In this document: in pieces, positions 12,603-23,172 of the stretch
Numbering within the stretch: the stretch's first letter is position 1
How the letters are laid out: each line of letters opens with the position of its first letter
DNA from: Rugalucina vietnamica
Lineage: Eukaryota; Mollusca; Bivalvia; Lucinida; Lucinidae
DNA: 64,000 nt
Assembly: GCA_964017185.1 (NCBI GenBank)
Contig: OZ024876.1
Location: 28,550,278-28,614,277, forward strand
Direction: 5' to 3'
Translations under genes and position numbers: made by a program
The notes under the pieces: generated by a model
Seen by the model: only the letters and a program-made list of their open reading frames with translations
Databases searched by the model: none
Told to the model about the DNA's origin: nothing

Positions 12603-12839
12603 TGAGCCGCCTCGTGGGAAAACCAACAATGTGGTTTTCGAACAGGTCCGACACAAATCAGGCTGTACAGTCACAGAAGCAGGCTAGAAGCTTGAAATCT
12701 CGGATTTAAAAAGAAGAGGGATTTTACTATCCGTGTAGCGAAAACAAAGGCGCAGATCAGCTTCGCGGTTACCGCGAAGCTGATCTGCGCCTTTGTTTTC
12801 GCATATGCAGATTGTTGGTTTTCCCATGAGGCGGCTCGA
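12603..12839. mobile_element. MITE family A, near-consensus copy
   Basis: One of the least diverged copies. The hairpin arms CGCAGATCAGCTTCGCGG and its partner pair perfectly and the ends are TGAGCCGCCTCGTGGGAAAA and TTTTCCCATGAGGCGGCTC. Orientation is opposite to the copy at 12281. Confidence 0.88.
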
Positions 12840-12987
12840 ATAATTAAAAATGGGAATCAAAGGACTTAAACCAACATAAGCAGATGTTTTGATACGGTGT
12901 TCATCACCACAACTGTCTGGTGACTACTTCAATATCAGTATTCCGCTCGCCCACGGGACTTCAATTTCATGATTAAATTCTATCATT

Positions 12988-13264
12988 CATTACGAAAACT
13001 TTTCCATGCAATATACAAAGATTTTTTCCCTGTAAAAAATGAAAGTTTCAGTAGAAAAACTTGATATTCTTAACAGTTTTGCTCAAAACATTGATTGTTG
13101 GTACACGTTAGAACCGCCTCTGTGAGGCGGTTTTAACGAGTACCCAAAATCTATGTTTTGGATAAAAAATAAAAAAAAACATTGTATACCCCTGAGAACG
13201 CCAGTCTTGATTTATAAAGGTGGGTTGAAGGGGCTATACTTTATATGGACATGTTATCCTAATG
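12988..13264. mobile_element. MITE family B, copy 1 (family description)
   Basis: Family B is about 230-300 bp. Its ends resemble CATTACGAAAACTTGCCCAT on one side and GGACATGTTTTCCTGATG on the other. The centre is a hairpin GAACCGCCTCGCCGAGGCGG flanked by GATTGTGGGTAC and GTACCCACAATC, with the outer arms TTTGCTCAAAACAT and ATGTTTTGGAGCAAA also pairing. One arm also carries CAGTTTTACTATATAAAAGT. It has no coding capacity. In this copy the hairpin reads GCCTCTGTGAGGCGGTTT. Confidence 0.8.
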
Positions 13265-13310
13265 CAACATAACACAGCAGTCTGATATTGTAGAAATAAC
13301 CATAACATTG

Positions 13311-13480
13311 GATAACTGAAGTGGTGCAGTGGTTATGTCACTCGCCTTGTAAACCAGGGGTCGCAGGTTCCATCCCTGGCTTCTCCAGTCCGTCGGATGG
13401 GACTATAAACAGAGGTCCCGTCTCCATATGACCTTAGCTGTAGGTGGGACGTTAAACCCCAATCAACCAACCAACCAAGA
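13311..13480 (+). mobile_element. tRNA-derived SINE
   Basis: A box A-like GTGGTGCAGTGGTTATGTC is followed by a box B-like GGTCGCAGGTTCCATCCC at tRNA spacing, then a unique body with GGTGGGACGTTAAACCCC and a tail of repeated AACC. This is the layout of an RNA polymerase III SINE. It is not a functional tRNA gene because the cloverleaf 3' part is missing. Confidence 0.75.
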
Positions 13481-13756
13481 GATACAGCTTGGTTGATACG
13501 CACCTCACTATAGTGCGGTGTTCAATATAACACGTCCATATCATGGCTCCCAAAATGATTATTTTGCAGTAAGTCTGTTGTAAGCAACCTCATTATAACA
13601 TGGTTTCACTTATAACACTATTTTTTTCAATGACCCCAAAGATAGCATTATAATGAGGTTGACCTGTTAATTTTGATAATTGTGCTGATCGTAGTCAACA
13701 AAGAATAATCCTAATAAGCACTACTACTCTGGGCCTCTTGCTGGTAGATTACCGAT

Positions 13757-13985
13757 TGAGCCTATGCATGAAAAACACAACAATTTGGGTTCCCGACCAG
13801 GTCTGACACAAACCGGCCTGCACAGTCACAGAAGCAGGCTAGAAGCTTGAAATTTCGGATTTAAGAAGAAGAGGGTGTGTGCTATTCGTGTAGCGAAAAC
13901 AATGGCACTGATCAGCTGTGCAGTTACTGATAACTGTTAACCTAGTTTGAAACCCAGATTGTTGGTTTTCTCATGCGAAAGCTCA
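13757..13985. mobile_element. MITE family A
   Basis: Ends are TGAGCCTATGCATGAAAAAC and TTTTCTCATGCGAAAGCTCA. The right arm of the hairpin is damaged. Confidence 0.7.
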
Positions 13986-14410
13986 AATAGCAAATTCCAA
14001 AGTCCTAATATCCATCAGTCGTTTTGTTAGATTCTCATGTGACGGCTTATATTCTAATTTCATTGCTAAACAACTGGGAATGAACTGACTCCTTTTGTTA
14101 CCAGATCCCGTTATCTCAAATCGAGCATGCCGTAACTGGAGTTCCTTTTGAAAACCAGTCAAGCATACACGTACATATTGTATCGTGTGGTTTAAATCAT
14201 GAACAAATAAATTAACAAATCTCTTTCATGGAGCCCTAAGTCTGTCAGTCTTTAGCGGATTAAATGGAGATGTCGAGAAAATTGGAATAATAATGTTGTC
14301 ACAGACAAGGCAGTCATGAAAATAATTTCCGTATGATTAGGCAAGATTAACCTGTTGGAAGTTTTTTTCCTAATCATTTCTCTCTCTCTCACACGCACCA
14401 AAAAAAATCA

Positions 14411-14685
14411 GGGCCCAGTTGTTCAAAACTAACGACGTCGTTAGTTAACGTTTCGTTAAAATTTCAAACATAAATATTGCAAATACACTGTTATTTTTTG
14501 TTGAAAAAATGTGAGAATCCTTTGCACTGCAAAGGATTCTCACATTTTTTCAACAAACTGCAAAGGATTCTCACATTTTTTCAACAAAAAATAACAGTGT
14601 ATTTGTTACTTTTGCTGATATTTGCTTAACAAATTTATGTCTTAACGATATCGTTAAGCTAACGATGCTTTGAACAACCGGGTCC
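14411..14685. mobile_element. MITE family C, copy 1 (family description)
   Basis: The ends are inverted GGGCCCAGTTGTTCAAA repeats, followed on one side by ACGACGTCGTTAGTTAACG and on the other by an AACGATATCGTTAAG palindrome. The middle is a perfect hairpin GTGAGAATCCTTTGCA paired with its complement, set between TTTTTGTTGAAAAAA blocks. In this copy one hairpin arm (AAGGATTCTCACATTTTTTC) is duplicated. Other copies are at 33677, 46521 and, partially, 62028. Confidence 0.8.
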
Positions 14686-14739
14686 AGGACTTGACATTGA
14701 GCTGAATCAATGGATATATACCGAAGCAAAATGATTTTG

Positions 14740-14937
14740 TTTGTATTTAGGTTTAATGTCCCAGTCAACAATTTTTCAGTCTGATTGGGACGGAGCCACC
14801 GCTTCCTGGGTATTATCCAGTACTCTTGGGAGTTAATGTGCCTTGCTTAAGGACACAACAAGGTGCCGCCTGTGGGGATCGAAGCCAGGACCTGTCGATT
14901 CCGAGTGCGATGCTCTACCACTATGCCACCGTGCTCC
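14740..14937 (-). mobile_element. tRNA-derived SINE
   Basis: Read on the minus strand it starts GGAGCACGGTGGCATAGTGG (box A region), then GGTCCTGGCTTCGATCC (box B), then a body that includes GACTGAAAAATTGTTGACTG and ends near GGGACATTAAACC. A second copy is at 22967-23172. The body resembles conserved central domains of mollusc SINEs, but the family name is not assigned. Confidence 0.75.
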
Positions 14938-15273
14938 TTTTCTGAAATGAATTGGTTTGGCTTGTACATAGTTCCGTCTAACAATTAAGTTTATATTTAT
15001 GAGTAATTTGATTCAGTATATAAACATTCATATTATATGCATATAATGTAGTGAAGTGAAATAACTGTCTTTAGTACACCACAACCTCTTTATAACACTA
15101 TTGTTGGGGTCCAAGCCATCTTGTAATGAAGCGTGTTGTAAAGAGGTCCAGGTGTACTTTCATTATTACAACACAGCTGCTGTTGCTTAGCCTTTTTTTC
15201 AACATAAACAGTAGTTAATAAAAATCAATTTTCAAGCATTAATTTACAATGATCTACCTGACCTTGACATGTT

Positions 15274-15287
15274 GTTGCTATAGCAAC
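15274..15287. promoter_or_regulatory. RFX X-box-like motif
   Basis: GTTGCTATAGCAAC is a perfect 14-bp palindrome that fits the X-box consensus (GTNRCC, 0-3 bp, RGYAAC) closely. It is preceded by ACCTTGACATGTTG; a related ACCTTGACATGT also precedes the X-box pair 300 bp downstream. Confidence 0.45.
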
Positions 15288-15390
15288 CATTTCTTACCTG
15301 TACCGTTACTGAATTTCTCTGTACCAGGCATGGTAGCTCCATCGGTAGGATGGCTGATTTGTGTTAGGCTTATTTCTTTACTGAATGTTT

Positions 15391-15466
15391 GGTCAGCTAC
15401 TGCACAGCTGATCTGGGTCTTTGTTTTCGCATATGTAAATTGCTGGTTTTCTGATGTGGTGGCTGA
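15391..15466. mobile_element. MITE family A, fragment
   Basis: Only the hairpin arm CAGCTACTGCACAGCTGATC and the right end with TGTGGTGGCT remain. Confidence 0.55.
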
Positions 15467-15569
15467 TTTATTTATTATCTGTTTTTATGTTGTGATTCAG
15501 TCATGAAAGCACCATCTCGTGAATGTTCTCATCTTACCTTGACATGTCACCACAGCGAGCATTTATTCA

Positions 15570-15607
15570 GTTACCATAGCAACCATGTATTCAGTTACCA
15601 TAGCAAC
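15570..15607. promoter_or_regulatory. Two tandem RFX X-box motifs
   Basis: GTTACCATAGCAAC occurs perfectly twice, at 15570-15583 and 15594-15607, within a tandem 24-bp unit. Both match the X-box consensus bound by RFX factors, which drive many ciliary genes. The pair ends 20 bp before the SCAPER exon at 15628. Whether it acts as an enhancer or an internal promoter cannot be told from sequence. Confidence 0.5.
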
Positions 15608-15627
15608 CAGTTATGCTGTATTTTCAG

Positions 15628-15819
15628 GTTGTGATTCAGTCAGGACAGCCACCGACAGTTCTGCAGCAACTCTGTTCCCTACCATTTCAGTATTTCTCCG
15701 ACCCTCGTCTTGTAAATGTTCTGTTTCCGACCCTGATTTCCTGTTGCTATAACAACCAGGCTAACAGAGAAATACTAGAGCAGGAACTCAGCTGTGTACT
15801 CTTGGCAAATTTCATTGAG
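15628..15819 (+). CDS. SCAPER: SCAPER exon (third from last)
   Basis: Sixty-four codons, phase 0 at both ends, after ATTTTCAG and before GTTTGT. This is the best-conserved exon in the window: PPTVLQQLCSLPFQYFSDPR, then LVNVLFPTLISCCYNNQ, then ILEQELSCVLLANFIE, which track the human C-terminal segments closely. The exon happens to contain a fourth X-box-like sequence at 15743-15756, explained by its coding of CYNN. Confidence 0.95.
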
Positions 15820-15914
15820 GTTTGTATTATTACTGGTTTTACATGTGTTTATATTATAATAAGCTCCCATGCGCAAAAGACTCCCATACCTGGTAAGGCG
15901 TAAAATAAAAATTA

Positions 15915-16200
15915 CCCCCCTGCATGGGAAAACCAACATAGGCGAAAACAAAGGCGCAGATCAGCTTCGCAGTTACTGCGAAGCTGATCAGCGCCTTTGT
16001 TTTCCCTACATTGATTGTAGAATTCCTCTACTCTCTAAATCCAAAATTTCAAGCTTCTAGCCTACATGGATAGTATATTTCTTCTACTTTCTAAATCCAA
16101 ATTTTCAAGTGTCTAACCTGCTTCTGTGACTGTACAGGCCGGTTTTTGTCTGACCTGGTTGGAACCAAAAATTATTTGTTTTCTCACACACACAGGCTCA
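15915..16200. mobile_element. MITE family A with an internal duplication
   Basis: The block containing CTTTCTAAATCCAAAATTTC is present twice (about 16030 and 16090), which makes this copy longer than usual. The left end is truncated to TGCATGGGAAAACC. Confidence 0.7.
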
Positions 16201-16295
16201 AATAGCAGTGTTTCCACTAACATGCAGAAGACTGGGTTGGGTCTGTAGGTTGGAAAATCTTTTATTTTTATCTGAAACTTTAACCCTACTCTCAT

Positions 16296-16364
16296 CATTC
16301 TGTAGCTATTATACAGCCTGATTTGTGTCAGAACTGGTCAAAAAGATTTTCTCATGGCGGAGCG
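16296..16364. mobile_element. MITE family A, right-end fragment
   Basis: Contains CCTGATTTGTGTCAGAACTGG and TTTTCTCATGGCGGAGC only. Confidence 0.5.
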
Positions 16365-16416
16365 AAAATTTAACCAATAGAACAAGCATTTTTTTCAGCA
16401 AATCATGTTTGACAAA

Positions 16417-16652
16417 TGAGCCGCCTCGTGAGAAAACCAACAACCTGCATAGGCGAAAACAAAGACGCAGATCAGCTTCGCGGTAACCGCGAAGCTGATC
16501 AGCGCCTTTGTTTTCGCTACTCGGATAGTACAATTCCTCTACTTTCTAAATCCAAAATTTCCAGTCTCTAGCCTGCTTCTGTGACTGTGCAGCGTGATTT
16601 GTGTCAGACCTGCTCGGAAACCACATTGTTGGTTTTCCCACGAGGTGGCTCA
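16417..16652. mobile_element. MITE family A, near-consensus copy
   Basis: Intact ends (TGAGCCGCCTCGTGAGAAAA and TTTTCCCACGAGGTGGCTCA) and a perfect hairpin centred on GCGGTAACCGC. Confidence 0.88.
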
Positions 16653-17049
16653 AATAATGATTATGGAGGAAACATCAAACTATTTATCTGTCTAGAAAAT
16701 CTATTGTTTTGTTCAATTTCTATAAAAGAAGATGATTTCTATTGTGAAAAAGATTGAAACACAGATTTAATACCATTTCCACTGGGATAGCACAATCGCT
16801 ATTTGATACATCGCCATATTTGTTCAAACTGATTTATTCCCTGGAATCAGGGACTTTACAACAATAGTACCCATGGTAAATAAATATTGTGTTACTCTGA
16901 GGTTAATGCGGTAGCTTCACCCTTTAAATTCCACTAATTGTTGGAAAGAATTTAATCCATTTTTGCCCAATGGATTTATTTGCCCATCATTATCATTTGG
17001 GTGAGCCCCCTTTATTTTTTGGGAGCATCATGAATGGTATTTAATTTTT

Positions 17050-17182
17050 ATCTCATTTTTCGATGAAATTTCTCTAAGCAAACAGAATAGCCCCAGATGG
17101 GACGCCGCATTCTGCGGCGTCCCATCTGGGGCTATTCTGTTTGCCTTTGTCCCACAAAACAGACGCCAGGCTTAAATGAGTT
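17050..17182. mobile_element. Palindromic MITE, family D, copy 2
   Basis: Inverted relative to the copy at 1096. The palindrome GGGACGCCGCATTCTGCGGCG is better preserved here, giving a long uninterrupted stem with the GCAAACAGAATAGCCCC arms. Confidence 0.7.
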
Positions 17183-17336
17183 AAACATGCCTTCCACACT
17201 AATTACTCTGCGTCATTCGATAAAAAAAACTTGGGCCTTCCTTTTGTGAAAAATGCCTGACTTCAATTAAAAGCCATTAAATGGAGTTCGAAAATAGAAA
17301 TTTGAGCCTACGCTGCTGTAGACAGTTGAGCCGCCT

Positions 17337-17543
17337 CATGGGAAAACCAACAATGTGGTTTCCGAACAGGTCGGACACAAACCTACTTGTACAAGCACAG
17401 AAAAGTGCTAGAAGCTTGAAATTTCGGATTTAAGTAGAAGAGGAATTGTACTATCCGAATAGCGAAAACAAAGGTGCTGATCAGCTTCGCAGTGCCTTTG
17501 TTTTCGCCTATGCAGATTGTTGGTTTTCCCATGTGGTGTCTCA
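17337..17543. mobile_element. MITE family A with a shortened hairpin
   Basis: The ends are intact, but the left hairpin arm runs almost directly into the closing GCCTTTGTTTTCGCC, so about 25 bp of stem is missing. Confidence 0.75.
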
Positions 17544-18173
17544 GTTGTTATTCTGGAATTTTAACCACATCAACCAGAAACAAGTAGATTTTCACATAAG
17601 CAAAAAGCAGGTTTTTATCTCAAAGCTTATTTTAATTATCCCCTGTCTACCCATAAACTGTAAATTTTTATATGTCTACCTCTGATAAGATATTAATTAT
17701 CCCATGTTTAATACTTTAGATGTTTTATTGTTTTATTTTTATTGGTTTGGTGATGCGACACAGTCATGAATGTATCACCCATCATGACAGAGAATTCAAC
17801 TACTGTCTAAACACCATCTTCCAGAAACTGCATTTTTCAAAATCTCTTTGAAAAATCTGAAAGTTCTTAAGAAAAATATGACTAAGTCACCTTTTTGCAT
17901 TCCAAAAGTCTTAAAAATTGCCACAAAAATTTTAAAAAATCGGTTAACAAACAAAAATTTTATGCCAGAAAATAAATTTAGATAGGGCTTCTTCCATTGT
18001 AAATATGTTAGCAAGGTTTTTCCAAGAGTGCCAAACTCTTAATTTATTCCACAGAAGTAACTATTTTCCCAAGAGTGCCAAACTCTTAATTTATTCCACA
18101 GATTTGCTTGATTTTCAATTTTTAGGTGTTTGGATTACCACCCTTGCACATGCAAAAGGCCTATTCAATTTTT
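17544..18173. other. SCAPER intron, AT-rich
   Basis: The phrase AAGAGTGCCAAACTCTTAAT followed by TTATTCCACAG occurs twice (about 18024 and 18070), a short direct duplication. Nothing else is recognised. Confidence 0.35.
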
Positions 18174-20166
18174 AGCTCACCTGAGCCGTTAGGCTCACAA
18201 GGTGAGCTTATAGGATGGCCATGATCCGGCGTCCGTCCGTCGTCCGTCCACAATTTCAAAGATCTTCTCCTCTGAAACCGCTTGGCCAATCAAATCCAAA
18301 TTTTATATGAAGCATCAAAAGGAAGGGGGAACCAATGTGTATATAAGAAATCCAGGTCACATGACCAAGATGGCCGCCATGCCCATATATGGTAAAAACC
18401 CTTCAAAAATCTTCTTCTCCAGAACCGGTGGACCGATTTCAATGAAACTTGGCATGAAGCATTAATGGCTCAAGCACTACAATGTGTATATAAATCATGA
18501 CACTGTGATGACCTTGACCTATTTTACGGCAAGGTCAACATATGTTGCCAATGCATTTGAATGGGGAAAACTTTTAAAATGTCATTTTAAGTGAAAGTCT
18601 TGCAGGAAATAGGCAGTAGGACTGAATATTAATGATTCTGAAAAAAAAATTGGACCCCAGGGGCTCATGTGCCCCCACCCTGGGGCAATATACATGTATA
18701 TCTCCATAATATTCAAACGTCTTCTCCTCTGAAACCACATGGCCAATCAAAGCCAAATTTTATGTGAAGCATCAATAGGAAGGGGTAACAAATATGTATA
18801 TAAAAAATCCAGGTCACATGACCAAGATGGCCGCCATGCCCATATATGGTAAAAATCCTTCAAAAATCTTCTTCTCCAGAACCGGTTGACCGATTTCAAC
18901 GAAACTTAGCATGAGGCATCGGTGGCTCAAGCACTACAATGTGTATATAAATCATGACCCTGTGATGACCTTGACCTATTTTACGGCGAGGTCAACATAG
19001 GTCGCCAATGCATTTGAATGGGGAAAACTTTTAAAATGTAATTTAAAGTGAAAGTCTTGCAGGAAATGGGAAGTAAGACTGAATATTAATGATTCTGAAA
19101 AAAATTGGACCCCAGGGGCTCGTGCCCCCACCGCGGGGCAATATACATGTATATCTCCATAATATTCAAATGCCACTTGGCCAATCAAAGCCAAATTTTA
19201 TGTGAAGCATCAATAGGAAGGGGTAACAAATATGTATATAAAAAATCCAGGTCACATGACCAAGATGGCCGCCATGCCCATATATGGTAAAAACCCTTCA
19301 AAAATCTTCTTCTCCAGAACCGGTCGACCGATTTCAACGAAACTTAGCATGAGGCATTGATGGCTCAAGCACTACAATGTATATATAAATCATGACCCTG
19401 TGATGACCATGACCTATTTTACGGCAAGGTCAACATAGGTCGCCAATGCATTTGAATGGGGAAAACTTTTAGAATGTAATTTAAAGTGAAAGTCTTGAAG
19501 GAAATGGGCAGTAGGACTGAATATTAATGATTCTGAAAAAAAACTGGACCCCAGGGGCTCATGTGCCCCCACCGCGGGGCAATATACATGTATATCTCCA
19601 TAATATTCAAATGTCTTCTCCTCTGAAACCGCTTGGCCAATCAAAGCCAAATTTTATGTGAAGCATCTATAGAATGGGGGAATCAATGTGTATATAAATA
19701 ATCTAGGTCACATGACAAAGATGGCCACCATGCCCTTTTATATTGTAAAAACCCATCAAAAATCTTCTTCTCTGAAACCAATTGACTGATTTCAAGGAAA
19801 CTTGGCGTGAAGCATCAATGGCTAAAGTACTCCAATGTATATATATAAATCATGACCTTGTGATGACCTTGACCAAGTTTATGGCAAGGTCAACATGGGT
19901 TGCCTATGCATTTGAATTGGGAAAACTGTTAAAATGTCATTTGAAGGGAAAAGCCAGCAGGAAATTGGCAAATGGACAGAATATTGAAGATTCTGAAAAA
20001 AGAAAATGGCCCAAGGGCTTCATCTGCCCCTGCACTGGAGTTAAATACCATAATATTCAAACATGTTTATTGGTATATGCAGCAGATTTCAGGTGAGCGT
20101 TTACAGGACCATTGGTCCTCTGGTGCAGATTTCAGGTGAGCGTTTACAGGACCATTGGTCCTCTGG
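18174..20166 (+). mobile_element. Helitron-like element with central tandem repeats, copy 2
   Basis: The 5' hairpin AGCTCACCTGAGCCGTTAGG pairs with the following CTCACAAGGTGAGCT. The 3' end is CAGGTGAGCG, the hairpin AGGACCATTGGTCCT, then CTGG. The centre holds four units of roughly 440 bp, each with GGTCACATGACCAAGATGGC, TCTTCTCCAGAACCGGT and ATTTTACGGCAAGGTCAAC. The terminal 43 bp (20082-20124) is repeated immediately (20125-20166), so the element has two tandem 3' ends. Confidence 0.78.
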
Positions 20167-20491
20167 TTTTTTTTTGCATAATTATTTTATTAGTGAACCA
20201 ATTTTCAAATGTTTTGTGACTTTTGGGTTGCAAAAAGATGACAGTCATATTTTTCTTTTGGTGTTTCAGAAAAGTGAGATTTTTAATTTTTAAATTTAAA
20301 TTTTTTCTGATAGATGGTGTACAGACAGTAGGAGGTTCTGCTTAAGTCTCTAAAAGTGGTTTCAAGTCGAACCATTCATACATATAAGCCTTATTGGCTT
20401 AGTTGAGTGGTGATATATAAGCACCTTTGGATATAAGGTCCTACAAATTTTAAGTTCTCCTAATATTGAAAATTACTATTTTTCTAATAAT

Positions 20492-20587
20492 TGAGGCGTG
20501 ACGCAAGAAAACCGGGCTTCGGGGTTTCTGACCAGGTTTGACACCAACGGGCATGTACAGTAACAAAAGCAGACTAGAAGCATGAAA
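20492..20587. mobile_element. MITE family A, left half of a split copy
   Basis: Carries GGCGTGACGCAAGAAAACCGG to TAGAAGCATGAAA and stops exactly where the copy at 20588 begins. Its continuation is at 20838-20946, so the two halves were one element. Confidence 0.7.
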
Positions 20588-20823
20588 TGAGCCGCCTCAT
20601 GGGAAAACCAACAATCAGCATATGCGAAACCAAAGACGCAGATCAGTTTCGCGGTAACCGCGAAGCTGATCAGCGCCTTTGTTTTGGCTACTTGGATAGT
20701 ACAATTCCTCTTCTACTTAAATCTGAAATTTCAAGCTTCTAGCTCTTTTCTGTGCTTGTACAGGCCGGTTTGTGTTGGACCTGTTCGGAAACCACATTGT
20801 TGGTTTTCCCACGAGGCGGCTCA
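20588..20823. mobile_element. MITE family A inserted into another family A copy
   Basis: A near-consensus copy with both ends, sitting inside an older copy. This gives a relative age: the inserted copy is younger than the split one. Confidence 0.85.
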
Positions 20824-20837
20824 AATTTTGATTGAAG

Positions 20838-20946
20838 AAGACGAAGAGGAATTGTACTATCCAAGCAGCAAAAGCAAAGGCACTAGGCAGTTACTGCGTC
20901 ATTGTTTACGCATATGCGGAAATCTGGTTTTCACATTAAGCGGCTC
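20838..20946. mobile_element. MITE family A, right half of a split copy
   Basis: Resumes with GAAGAGGAATTGTACTATCC, the block that follows TAGAAGCTTGAAATTT in intact copies, and ends with TTAAGCGGCTCA. Confidence 0.7.
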
Positions 20947-21543
20947 AATTATTCTAGTTAATTGTAATAGAATGCACTCTTGTGATTTCAAGAACACCCC
21001 TCAAAAACCTGAATTTTTATGTCACACCAACATTTTAACATTTTGAAATCATATGAACATTGTATCTCTCAAGAGAGAACATGACTCAAGACGGATATCT
21101 TGCATAATGTAGGTGGACAAAAAAAAAAAAAGAACGCTGGGTTGATGCTGTTTTCTGCAAGGACTTATGAATTTCTTACTTAAATATCTTACAAAACAGA
21201 CATTTTTGACTATAAACTATTTATTTTAAGGGAAATGAAAATAGAAATTTAATCTGATTGATAAATACCTAATACTACTTGGTACAGTTATGGGGCGTGA
21301 AATTAAAACTCCTATCAGTCATGGTTAAATATGCCCGCCTAAGTTTGATGTGTTGATTAGAGCAAATTTCTCAATGGATTATTATGATTTTGATTCATTA
21401 AAGAAAAAAATCAAATTTTCTCATAAAATGTGATGAAACATAAATAACATTTAACTTCTTTTTTACACTTCTATAGCTTGAAATTTGTAAAATGTGATGA
21501 TAAATTACCTAGATTCATTGCAATTGCAAATAATATTGTAAAT
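20947..21543. other. SCAPER intron, AT-rich
   Basis: No repeat or coding signal is recognised apart from an A-run at about 21119-21131. Confidence 0.35.
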
Positions 21544-21775
21544 TGAGCCATGTCATGAGAAAACCAGACTTTTGCCTACGCAAAAACAAAGGCACAGAAT
21601 CAAGGGTGCAGTAACTGCATCTGCGCCTTAGTTTTTTTCTACACGGATAGTACTATTCCTCTTCTACTTGTATCCAAAATTTCAAGCATCTAACATTCTG
21701 CTGTTACGGTACAGTCTGGTTTGTGTCAGAGCTGGTTGGAAACCCAGAAGACAGGTTTTCTCATGATGCGGCTCA
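21544..21775. mobile_element. MITE family A
   Basis: Ends TGAGCCATGTCATGAGAAAA and TTTTCTCATGATGCGGCTCA. The hairpin is reduced. Confidence 0.78.
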
Positions 21776-21953
21776 CAAATAATAGTATTGAGAAATAAGG
21801 ATAGCAAGAAAGCAATGCCCATGAGCTGACACAATTGGAACTTAACCCTGTGTGCAAAAAAAAAAGGGGGGGGGGGGGAATATACCCTCGAGAAAATATT
21901 CATGTTTTTTGTTTCAAGCAAGCTGAAGCAACATAATCACACCAGAAGTGAGT

Positions 21954-22237
21954 CATCAGGAAAGCACGTCCATGACATATATACCCCCTTGAACCCCACT
22001 GTTATATAGCAAAACTGGGGTACGCAGGGGTATACCTATTTTTGCTCCTAAACATACATTGTGGGTACTCGTTAGATACGCCTCGGCGAGGCGGTATTAA
22101 TCTATGTTTTGTGCCCACAATCTATGTTTTGTTCAAAGAAAAAAAGAAGAAAAATATCAAAATTTTTCGAATGAAATTTTCAATTTTTGCAAATTAAAAA
22201 AAAGCTCTGTATATTGCATGGGCGTGTTTTCGTAATG
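21954..22237. mobile_element. MITE family B
   Basis: Both ends are present (CATCAGGAAAGCACGTCC and GGGCGTGTTTTCGTAATG). One hairpin arm is damaged, reading GATACGCCTCGGCGAGGCGG. Confidence 0.75.
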
Positions 22238-22273
22238 TTTGCCTTGAATCTGGAATTCTATGATTACCATAAT

Positions 22274-22515
22274 TGAGCCGTCTCATGGGAAAACCAACAA
22301 TCTGCATTGGCGAAAACAAAGACGCAGATCAGCTTCGCGGTAACCGTGAAGCTGATCAGCGCCTTTGTTTTCGCTACATGGATATATATAGTACAATCCC
22401 TCTTCTTCTTAAATCCGAAATTTCAAGCTTCTAGCTCTTTTCCGTGACTGTACAGGCCGATTTGTGTCGGACCTGTTCGGAAACCACATTGTTGGTTTTC
22501 CCACGAGGCGGCTCA
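22274..22515. mobile_element. MITE family A, near-consensus copy
   Basis: Intact ends and hairpin; the TCGGATAGTAC block is replaced by GGATATATATAGTAC. Confidence 0.87.
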
Positions 22516-22594
22516 TATATAATCATGATACAGAGACCTCCAAACATGAGAGCAATAGGTTGAGCAATAAAAATCCATGTTACCCTCATGAATA

Positions 22595-22925
22595 AAAAAT
22601 TCTGAATCAAGCTGAATCGGTCTGAATTTTTCTGAAACTTGTCTGAATCAGTCTGAATGATTATTACTCCATCTGAATCTGACTGAATCAGTTTAACTGG
22701 TCTCTGAATCCATGCTGAATCCATCTGAATCTTTATGAATTGATTCAGAAGAATTCAGATGATCTGAATCTGTCTGAATCTATTCTGAATATTACTTGAG
22801 ATCTGAATCGGTCTGAAACCATTTCTGAATGATTCAGACTGATATAAGTGTTAAATTACTTGAAGTAATTAGTTATCTGAAGTCTGAATCTGTCTGAATC
22901 GACAATTCTGATTGATTCAGATTAA
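22595..22925. repeat. TCTGAATC-rich tandem repeat
   Basis: More than twenty near-copies of TCTGAAT(C) occur at irregular spacing, on both strands towards the right (GATTCAGA). Shorter traces continue after the SINE at 22967, for example GGTCTGAATCTTTATGAATC at about 23213, so the SINE probably inserted within or beside the array. Confidence 0.7.
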
Positions 22926-22966
22926 TAATGGGCCTTATTGTAAATAACGTTTGTTTGTTTAATTGT

Positions 22967-23172
22967 GTGTTTGTGTTGAGGCTTAAAGTCCCAGCCAATA
23001 ATTTTTCAGTCATGTCGGGACAGAGCAAATGCTTCCTGGGTTTAACCAGTACTATACTATAGGGAGTAAATGTGTCTTGTGCAAGGACACAACATGGTGA
23101 CGCCTGTGGGAATAGAACCCAGGACCTCTCAATTCGGAGTCTGACGCTCCACCACTACGGCACCACGCTCCC
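22967..23172 (-). mobile_element. tRNA-derived SINE, second copy of the 14740 type
   Basis: The minus strand begins GGGAGCGTGGTGCCGTAGTGG and continues with box B-like GGTCCTGGGTTCTATTCCC and the same GACTGAAAAATTATTGGCTG body. Confidence 0.78.

Noticed and set aside
13311..13480. tRNA gene
   Set aside because: Boxes A and B are recognisable, but no full cloverleaf exists and a SINE body and tail follow.
18574..19650. Similar minus-strand frames of 60-78 codons in the Helitron-like element
   Set aside because: They repeat because the DNA unit repeats, and stops and frame changes differ between units; no coding constraint is visible.
20684..21046. 120-codon frame and similar ones at 30722, 53233 and 25351
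   Set aside because: They run through family A MITE copies, and the same peptide pieces recur at every copy.
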